From Rattus norvegicus (lineage: Eukaryota > Chordata > Mammalia > Rodentia > Muridae), in NCBI RefSeq assembly GCF_036323735.1, contig NC_086021.1, forward strand, positions 159,746,976-159,810,975: a stretch of DNA of 64,000 nt, read 5' to 3'. Both the position numbers and the translations under genes were made by a program. Below are positions 55,650 through 64,000 of the stretch, in pieces. The notes below the pieces were generated by a model. The model was not told where the DNA came from. It did no database searches and was given only the letters and a program-made list of their open reading frames with translations. Positions within the stretch are counted from its first letter, which is position 1. Every line of letters begins with the position of its first letter.

Positions 55650-56130
55650 GGTATGCTTCACTTCAAAAACAGAACTTGGAGAGGGACTGAGATCAGTATC
55701 ATCTCCATGGCTTATAATCATTAAGCATGTATTCACAAATCATGAATATTTCAGGAATGTGTGGATAGCACTCGGAATCTAGACCCAAGCCCATGCTCCT
55801 TGTGTCTCTTTTCCAGCAAGAAAGTCAGTGATATGATCCCAGATTAGATCACTCAGAGGACAGTTGCCCATCCTCCTGGGAAACAGATGGTCAGGAGCAT
55901 CTCATTTAGCAGTGTGTCAAGATCTACGTTGGTCTCGCCATGAGAAAGCAGGGAAAAAGGTACCATTGATACAAATTTAAAATGCCTACACAGCTTGAGT
56001 TATTACCTTTCCATGCATAAAACAAAACAAAACAACCAATGAAAACCCTAACAACTATTGAGCAAAATTAAAATCCTGGCAGCAAATGAGGGAGGTCACA
56101 GAGAAACCAGTAACACATGTACTTAGGTTG
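55650..56130 (+). pseudogene. Kinase pseudogene, unit 14
   Basis: Counterpart of unit 11: a degraded catalytic-loop region near 55,770-55,800 ('ctagacccaagcccatgctcc'), then strongly decayed sequence and a (caaaa) run at 56,018-56,036. Confidence 0.55.
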
Positions 56131-56186
56131 GTAATGAGACCCTTTTCTATTTAATCATGTATACTTTGAATACTGGATTCTTTTTT

Positions 56187-56281
56187 TTTTTTTTTGGTTC
56201 TTTTTTTCGGAGCTGGGGACCGAACCCAGGGCCTTATGCTTCCTAGGTAAGCGCTCTACCACTGAGCTAAATCCCCAGCCC
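56187..56281 (-). mobile_element. ID SINE with target site duplication
   Basis: The - strand reads the ID consensus order ('ctggggatttagctcagtggtagagcgc', 'ccctgggttcggtccccagctccg') with an A-rich tail (T-runs at 56,180-56,207 on +). A ctggattctttttt repeat flanks it (56,173-56,186 and 56,281-56,294). Copy 1 has the empty site near 13,460-13,470 ('gaatactgtattctt'). Confidence 0.95.
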
Positions 56282-56936
56282 TGGATTCTTTTTTGAATAC
56301 TGTATACTTAACAAATATTTGCTAAGGTACTCGTATACAGGGTGTTGAAAATGTATCAGCAAATTCATTGATATAGCCCAGATAGAAAACCCATCCTGTC
56401 CTTACTCCTAACAGGAGTCCTGAAATGTTTGAACGAGATGTAGAAAGTCTTGTAGCCCCAGACTTGTGAAGGATGGAGGAAAAGAGAGTGAAGGAAAGAG
56501 TGGAACACTCAGGAGGATTTAGACAGAGACTCAAACCCAGCTCAGAGTCCGCACAGCCAGTTCTGGAGTCCTGCACATTTCTATTAAGAAACCCTTTCAT
56601 GTGTCTGTGTCAAGTGTTGTAGGAGGAGCTGTGGTCCCTGGAGATGATACCACAGAGTGGAGAGCATCTTGCTGAGGATGCAGTCAGTCACGTGAGAGGA
56701 CAGAGGGGCTGGGGATTATTGTTGTGAAACCAACGAGGTCCCCTCTTATGACTAGGCTGTTTTGCTGATGGTAGATCACAGTGATTTGTCATACTTCCAC
56801 CAAATGGAAAGATACAGTTCCATTCAAGTATATCTAGCTGGAAACAGAGTTTTCTGACTTCTAAAACACCCATCTAGTACAATTACTTTGTATATTTGCA
56901 CAGGTACCACAAAGGATCATTCACCTTGTGATTCCA

Positions 56937-57062
56937 ATGTCCTTGCTCCTGATGCTGCTCCTGGTGCTGTGGCTGTTACTGCTATATTGTTCTTTTTATT
57001 GTACTATGAATGAACAGATATTTTTGTTGCACAGATATGAACTTTCCAAAAGTCCATGCTAG
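56937..57062 (+). CDS. 41-codon leucine-rich membrane-like ORF, copy 2 (ATG intact)
   Basis: ATG at 56,937, TAG at 57,060-57,062. Residues 2-16 are almost all Leu/Met/Val/Trp (one hydrophobic segment, long enough for a signal anchor), then Y-C-S-F-Y-C and a polar tail ending H-R-Y-E-L-S-K-S-P-C. Copy 1 keeps the same length and tail, with GTG for ATG. A 3' splice-site-like 'tatatttgcacag' ends at about 56,903. No Kozak-strong context. I do not recognise it. It may be a relic exon of a membrane protein, a microprotein, or chance; I lean to relic exon. Confidence 0.35.
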   Translation: MSLLLMLLLVLWLLLLYCSFYCTMNEQIFLLHRYELSKSPC

Positions 57063-57889
57063 AGATACTGAAAATCATCAACAACAACACGCAGAATTGC
57101 CAAAGCCTGAGACCAGCCTCATAAACAAGGCCAGGGATACAGCTAACTCTTTGAACGATACACCCTGAGTGGAAGAGAGGCACTCAAGTGTTGCTCCCTG
57201 GCTCAGGCCAATAGAAATTGGTGGCCTATTACAAGGAATGGACAACAGAACACTTTGTACTTTTTACTGTAAACCCATGTTTTCAGGTCTTTTTGAATGA
57301 AGAGGCTACTGCATCCTCACCTAGAAGGAAGGCCAGATCCAGATGCTCACGAGTCCATGAACTAAGCAACATAAGATAAATAAAAATGGCTGTTGGTTCC
57401 TAGAATACACAGCCCTTGGCTCTGCCCCCTTGTTGTAGAAGGACACTGTCTCTGGAAGTTTGCAGACCTTCCTTACTGAGGGCAATACATCTCTGCCCTG
57501 GCAGGAGCCAAGTCCCTGTAGGGTGGTGCTCAAGTCCCCTAACTCCATCACCTCACCTGCTGTGTACGTGGGCACTGAGAATCTACAGGTTTTACTCTAA
57601 CACTAGACCTGGGACGGGACACCACTTCCTCAATAAGGTGATGCAAAAAAGTTACAAACTGACAGGGACAATCATACATGAAACTAATGGTGACCACAGT
57701 GCTATTTTATATGGGTGCCCTATGTAGCAGTGACTTTAATCAATAAATGAAGAACTGAACCATAATGCAGAGGAAGATGGAGCTCTGTGACTTGAGGGAA
57801 TCCTGGTTAATAGAACAATCTCCAGTCTAACCAAAGATAAAGATGGCTACATGATGAAATACTGTAATTATAATTGCAAAACTATATTG

Positions 57890-58215
57890 TGATAGTTTCT
57901 ATGTGCTTGGCCCTGGGACTGGCACTGTTGGGAGGCGTGGCCTTGTTGGAGTAGGTTTGTCACTCTGGGTTTGGGAATTAAGACCCTCATCCTGGCTGCC
58001 AGGAACCTAGTACTCTGCCACCAGCCTTCAGATGAACATAGAGAACTCTCAGCTCAGCCTGCACCATCCCTATCTGGATGCTGTCATGCTCCTGCCCTGA
58101 TGATACTGGACTGAACCTCTGAACCTGTAAGACAGCCCCAATTGAATATTGTCCTTATATGAGTTACCATGGACATGGTGTCTCTTCACAGAAGTCAAAG
58201 CCTAACTAAGACAAT
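57890..58215 (+). mobile_element. URR1-like repeat
   Basis: 'tgtgatagtttctatgtgcttggccctgggactggcactgttgggaggcgtggcc' through 'catggacatggtgtctcttcacag' matches the URR1-type order. It is present only in duplication copy 2. Confidence 0.6.
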
Positions 58216-59089
58216 AATAGAACTGATTTTTGTTAAAATTAACCCTGAAAGTAAGCGTCCCATAACAAGTGCTGCAACTCCTCCAGAGTCACTGTCATCC
58301 CAACATGCAGATTAAGGGCAGGGACAAATACAGCACTGTGATCCAAAGATAAAAATGTTTACATTTGCCATCACCCAATATAAAATTATGAATTGATAGT
58401 GCAGCCCTAGTACCATTAATATTGAAAATATAATACCTGTGTGTTTTCAAGGAGCTCAATTTAAAATACAATGTAACCTTAAGTTCCTCCTGCCTCTGGG
58501 CTTTGTTTCCCCAGTTTATTCACACCTGTCTGCCACTGCTCTACAGGCAGTGGACCTAGGAGAATGGAACCCAACATAACGTGTATTAAAGGCTTATACT
58601 AAAGCCATTTTCTTTCAAAGCCTCAGATATTGGAATCATTCTCAAGTTCAATATATAATTCTCCTGAGTGCAAGGTGTATACAACCAAAAGAAATAGCTA
58701 CAAGTTGCCAAATTACATTTTTCCATAAAGGCATAAAAAGAGTCATTTAAACAATTAAGTTACAACAACAAGCAATAATGAGCAGTCTGAAGTAAACTCA
58801 TTCCTATCCAAAATACCAGGAAGGAACATGAAAACAAAATCCATGGACAATTTGGTATCTTGAAGAAACTTTGGTCACAAAGTCTTTGTCTTTGAGTATT
58901 CTCACAAGTACTCAGAAGTCTTCTTACAGGACTCCATTCCTGGACCATATCTCATACCTGTCAAAATAATAGAGGCGTTACAGAGACAGAAAAAGAATTA
59001 ATGGTCTCTTCATTGGTGCGGAGTACAAAATATCCAATCTAACTCATATTTTGGTCCAAGACACTCAACTAACCTCAAACCTTGAGGGC

Positions 59090-59272
59090 TCCCAGAGCCT
59101 GAACCATTAACCAAACAATATACATGGACCGGATGTAGCCCTTCCAAGTCATAAGTAATAGATTACACCTTGGTCTTCATGAAGGCGCTCCAAAAAATGG
59201 AGCAGGGAGTTGTCACTGACTTGTGAGATGAGATTGGGAAGAAAGGGGTGCTGTGATACAAATGTAAAGGTG

Positions 59273-59276
<4 letters not shown>
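59090..59276 (+). mobile_element. L1 3' end fragment
   Basis: 'gagggctcccagagcctgaaccattaaccaaacaatatacatgg' and 'gatacaaatgtaaaggtg' follow the L1 3'UTR order. It ends directly in the GATA repeat, and is not present in copy 1. Confidence 0.6.

Positions 59277-59336
<60 letters not shown>
59277..59336 (+). repeat. (GATA)n microsatellite
   Basis: About 15 uninterrupted gata units at the tail of the L1 fragment. Confidence 0.95.
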
Positions 59337-59337
<1 letters not shown>

Positions 59338-60594
59338 GGAAAAGATTTTATTCTTGCCTGTACAGTGGGGGGTCAGGTGTCCTGAAACTGCACACTTCCA
59401 TCTAATGTCCAGGTACTAACACTCTCAAAATGGTAACTGTGACTAGACGTGACTCTATCAGTAATCATCAAATTAGATTATAAGTGTAGATATGATCAGG
59501 TATCATACTTTGGAGAGGCCATGCATCAGCAAATGCTCTGAGTAGACTTGTGACCAGACAGTTTGGGAAAGATCCAGGTAGTGAGATCCCAGAGAAGACA
59601 TTTCTAGGACATCAGACAAGGATATATTAGGAAGAGAGTTAAAAAGCAGACAATTAGAGGGACAGATGGATGGGATGGGTGAGAGAGGTTTGCTAGATAA
59701 AGAAGGCATAGATTGAATGAGCAGGTTGCATTCCCCAATCCTTCATGTAAAGCATGGCATAGAGTGTCCTTGTTCTGCCAGTGCCAGGGCTTTTAGAACT
59801 ACAGCCTGCAGACCAGTATGATATAGGTTCCTGAGTACAGGATCTGTATTAGACATCAACATGCTATTGCCAAGTATGTTCAGGAAGCAAAAGTGTAGTC
59901 GCATAGCTTGTCAGTCCTTCCCTGATGTCAGCATGTGATAGGTGTCCCTGGAGCCAGACAACAGTGGAGCAGTATGCCAGTGGCCTGCTAATTATTGGGT
60001 TTCTTCTATTGAGCCTTATTCCAGTGGAAACCTGGCGACTGGTTCATTCAAAGCATTGTAAGGTCAGCCTAAAACCTACTTCTTTTAGACCCATGGCAAT
60101 TAACTTGTGCTGGATACTCAAATCTTGCTCTATTTCTTATATTGGACCTCTTGATAATTGGCATAGCACCTGATGGCAGTGTGTTTGCAGCCTCTCTGCT
60201 AATGGTAAGTTCTTGGTGGCATCATAAACACATGAGGTGATTTCTGCGTTGTGACTGCACTAAAGGAGCATGCACATTGTATGCTTGGGGTACTGATGTG
60301 GTGGCTCAGGTATCCAATCCACTCTCCACATAATATTTCATCTGTGGAGAACTGCCCTTAGCTCCTTAGAACACAGTGGAACATCAAAAGACCCTAAGGC
60401 TCTGCTCATGCTCTTCTCAGTGATCTCATAGACATGATATATAGAGAACACAGTTTCTGTGTTAGCTACCTTTAGCAAGTCAACAATGTAAACAAATACT
60501 GCAAACAACAAAGCATAAATCATACAAACAACAGTTACAGAGAAATATTACCTCATAAAATCTGTAACTGCCAATTCAGAGACCAAACGGCATC

Positions 60595-60730
60595 TATTAA
60601 AGTATTGGCACTTGATGTCAATCCCTCCTTTGGGAGGCAAATCTCTGTGAATTCCAGGCCAGCCTTGTCAACATAGTAAAAGTACCAGAATGGAGAAAGC
60701 TATGTAGTGAGAGTCTGACTCAGAAAACAA
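60595..60730 (+). mobile_element. B1-like SINE part
   Basis: 'tttgggaggcaaatctctgtgaattccaggccagccttgtcaacatag' and 'gtgagagtctgactcagaaaac' follow the B1 (7SL-derived) order. Copy 1 has the same element, shortened and carrying a small L1 insertion (19,380-19,590). Confidence 0.65.
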
Positions 60731-61867
60731 AACAGAGAACAACAAAAGCTTTACACACCCAAAACAATATTGTTTCCTTTCTTCTAAAACATGGAATTCC
60801 TTCTCCAATTGTGTCTTCTGTGAACATTTAAAGATTTTTTCCTTCCTTCTCATTCTCTGTGTATCCCCAACTGAACCCTCTCATCCCTTTCACTTTGTAC
60901 AAATCTAAGTTTGGCTTGTTTGAAGTTTCAAAATATTATAGTCGTGAGGTATATACCAAGTGCCTTCTGATATTTTAACCTTCATAGAACATTGTAGGCC
61001 ATTTTCATTCCTCCTAGTATACATTAAAAGATTCATCATATCCTCTAACCAGGTTCCTGATACTCTAGTTCCTTCTAGAACAAACACTGAAGATCTCTCA
61101 TTTGTCCTCCACAGATCTTGTTGTTACTAGGCAGCATGGATGGTAGTTGATTACTACATCCTAGTTGTATGACATTTCCTTCTCCCAGTAGCCATGGTGG
61201 CCCTTATTATCATCTGATACTATATATAACAAAAGAGAATATTCAAAACTGACATCAAATAGGGAAAGATACAGAATCCATAGAACTGGGGTACAAAGAA
61301 TTCATTTTCTTGACCTTTGACTTTTATGGCTATTCTATCAGAGTCCTGAGTTCCCTACTAAAATTTATTGTTTTTTTTTTTGCAAGAACAGGGCTTGTAT
61401 TTTTGTGACCTAGTGACACTAAGAGGATGCTCACCTCAAGATTATTTTCAGTAACACATGGTAAAATTGGAATTTTTCAAATTCAGTTTTGCACATCAAA
61501 ACAAATAGAATTGTGTGAACACTGCTGTGATCAGGAGAAAGAATAGTACCATTGTCTAAAGTAATTCTTGTGACACACCTTACTGTTACTCCTTAATTAA
61601 CCACTCCTTTTTAATTGGCCCACCCTCCTTACTTGCCCCTCTCACTGCTCACCATTCATTTGATGTCCTTGTAGCTTTCTTTTCAAGAACACCAGGGTAG
61701 AATAACACAGTGTGTAAAAGTTTTTGTACCTCATTATTTCTCAGTTATCAGAATGCCTTTGAGATTCAATGATTTGTGAATGTTAATGTAGCAATGACGC
61801 AGTTGCATGTCAATGCCAGGGGACACCCTCAGGTATGAGCCCTAAGGCTCTAGGTGTCTTTTTGCCT

Positions 61868-61905
61868 TTATAATAATAATATTATTAATAATAATGAAAA
61901 TTATT
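61868..61905 (+). repeat. (TAA/AAT)n simple repeat
   Basis: 'taataataatattattaataataatg', at the position of the (CAT)n repeat of copy 1. Confidence 0.85.
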
Positions 61906-63904
61906 AAGATTTTTATTAGTTCATATTGCAAAAGTTGCTGACTTTTTCTCTCCCCTCTCCCCAGGTTCTTCCTCCATATCCAGCTACCAGATTGTCAATG
62001 CTCCAGACTCCAGAATGCCAAGAGTGGTGACCTCACATGTTTATAGAAGACATGACCTCCCAGCATGCCAGAACACACACAGAAAGTGGTAAGGCCTAGG
62101 AATCAGACAAGGGAGTATAACCCTCAGACTGTTAAAAATAAAAGCATCCTTCATTTGTGCATGCATGTTTTTAAGATGCAAAAGTTCTGGCCTCCATCAG
62201 CTCCCAAAGTTGCCCAAATACTTTCACAGTAAATCACACTGTGACTCAAAGACACTCGGCAGCAGATTGGAGATCTTGTGTGAATGGTCATACTCAGTCA
62301 ACTTGATGGTTCTCCATCAACCAATAGGGCTAGGGCTAGAGTGGAGCTCTCTTATTGATGGATGCTTGTGATCCTGCTACTGCTCATGCTGAGTCACTTG
62401 GGAGGGATCTAATATTGGTTTATATGGTCCCAACAATGACAAAAGGCTTCTGAAATGTCTCTCAGACTAGAACCCTGGAGATGGATGGAGTGATTTCTCC
62501 CACCTTCCCTTTCCCCATTACATGGGTGATTGCTGTGTAAATAGGTGACAAACAGTAAACCTATTCACAGATTCATACCTGATTAAAGTGCTAGGTGTAT
62601 GCAACCATTGTGTGCCCACCCTTAAGCAGAACATGGATAGCTATCCTTCAAGGCTAAGGAGACCCCATGGAGAGAAAGAAGAAAGTATATGGGAGCCACG
62701 TGATGGGACTAATTGCTGTGAAGCACTGACTTTATGATAGAACGTGGCCATTACACTTATCAATCCACCTACATGAGAATAAGAGGTCATTTGTCAACTT
62801 CTATACTAAAAAGTCTTTAACATCCAATGATTGCCAAGAGGAGGAATGCTGCTCTTCCCGAGTGACATTTTTATGTTCTCGTGAATAACCTCCACTCACA
62901 ATCACACAGCAACCCTATATGAACATAGTTCATCAAACACACAAAGCAAAGAAAGATCAGAAAATGGGAGGGCTACATATTGAGAAGAATTGGAAGTTTA
63001 CCAGGTGTTAGAAGCAGCATTAGAAATGATGGGAGTGGGGGCATGGCCAAAATACACCTGCACATATATAAAGGAATACTGATGCCATGATCATATAAAA
63101 TTGCTTGTTATTAAAGCAGACATAAAATTACAGAGATGTCTTCAAGAACAGGGTATAACAACCAGCATGTTATTTCTGTGGAACTCAAGACATTGGGGTT
63201 CATGGTTGGAAATTCATTCTTCTACTATGTGGACTCCTGGGTTTACAAAAACATTTTCATTTTAATTTCTCTACATCCCTGTTATACATACTTACAGACT
63301 CAGTTTAGGACTTACCAATCCATGTTTACTACTGAAGTTTTCTAATTCCACTGCTAACATCGTGAGTATTCTTTTTGTAGAAGAATAAATAATCTATATA
63401 AAAGAACAAAGCAAATAAAATATGTAAATATTTTCAATTAATTTTGATTAAAATAATCTCTAAAGGTAAAACCATACTGTCTGGTACATTTTAGTTGTGA
63501 GAATGACTCCTGCTACATATAAAAGCTAACTTTCATCCTTGACCCATCACCAGAACCAAGACAAAAATATCATAGACAATCCTAATCTTTCTCTCCTAGA
63601 AGTGAAAACATATTCTGGGACTCTACTCTTTTCATTGTAGGACTCCTTCCTTCCTACCAATAGAAGAGTTCCAGAGACTGAATTCAAATCATCAGCCTTG
63701 GAAGCACTTGTCTATCCCAGTTCAGCCTTTGAGAAGCCATCCAAATAAATGTATATATAAAAACTTTCGATTGCTTTGATACTTTTGCAACCAGTTCAGA
63801 ATATGTCAAGCAACTTCTGGGTTCACTAATTCCATAAACAAAACAATAAAAATTCTACATAATTATTTAAATTATAATCAATATCTGTAACATTAAAGAT
63901 GGTG

Positions 63905-64000
63905 GGGCAGGAGAGATAGAGATGTCTCAGTGGTTAGAGCACTGACTATTCTTTCAGAGGTCCTGAATTCAATTCCCAGGAACAACATGGTAGCTCACAA
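63905..64000 (+). mobile_element. B2/B3 SINE, cut by window end
   Basis: 'gcaggagagatagagatgtctcagtggttagagcactgac' and 'ggtcctgaattcaattcccaggaacaacatggtagctcacaa' give the A and B boxes of a B2-class SINE. It interrupts the duplicated sequence 'ctgtaacattaaaga'. Confidence 0.9.

Larger units (their letters stand above)
55080..63900 (+). repeat. Segmental duplication, copy 2
   Basis: Aligns in the same orientation with 12,380-24,770. It lacks the four L1 insertions of copy 1. It carries instead an ID element (56,187-56,281), a URR1-like element (57,890-58,215) and an L1 end with a GATA repeat (59,090-59,336). The homology may continue beyond the window, because both ends still match at 24,760/63,895, where a SINE interrupts copy 2. 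Confidence 0.9.

Overview
The window is mammalian genomic DNA from a murid rodent, and rat is much the best fit. It holds rat-type ID SINEs, young L1 elements with a rat-type 5'UTR and ORF1, B1/B2/B3-type SINEs, a betaretrovirus-like provirus and a processed Hmgb1 pseudogene. I see no intact cellular protein-coding gene. Almost every long reading frame is either a transposon frame or a chance frame opposite a repeat.

The structural core is a tandem array of badly decayed serine/threonine kinase pseudogenes, all on the + strand. Units lie at 2.3-7.6 kb and 9.4-13.4 kb, and three more at 54.2-56.1 kb. Scattered kinase signatures survive: GTxEYxxPE, D-I-W-S-L-G-V, K-R-P-x-I, DFG-like residues and a UBA-like M-G-Y...MATYLI tail. 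This order (kinase domain followed by UBA) is that of the AMPK-related MARK/sperm-motility-kinase (Smok) group, a family known to be amplified in rodents. The first two blocks are collinear with an offset of about 6.9-7.0 kb, so the array grew partly by block duplication.

The segment from the end of the array to about 24.8 kb is repeated in direct orientation at about 55.1-63.9 kb, an old segmental duplication. The copies differ by lineage-specific insertions: L1 3' ends at 13.5, 15.5, 19.5 and 21.9-24.0 kb in copy 1; an ID element at 56.2 kb, a URR1-like element at 57.9 kb and an L1 end at 59.1 kb in copy 2. Both copies carry a 41-codon leucine-rich reading frame.

Between the copies (24.8-54.2 kb) lies repeat-rich spacer. 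It contains a 46-bp-period minisatellite (28.0 kb), an Hmgb1 processed pseudogene (29.35-30.56 kb, - strand), a 4-kb L1 ORF2 fragment (31.4-35.4 kb) and an internally deleted L1 in which ORF1 is fused in frame to the ORF2 tail (39.1-41.1 kb). A provirus at 47,166-52,496 has 6-bp target duplications and two LTRs; its primer binding site looks like tRNA-Ile, gag/pro/RT are missing, and RNase H, integrase and env remain. It is interrupted by an L1 plus ID insertion. At the left edge are an L1 3' end and the remains of a class I ERV (integrase, polypurine tract, LTR). No CRISPR array, operon or bacterial feature is present.
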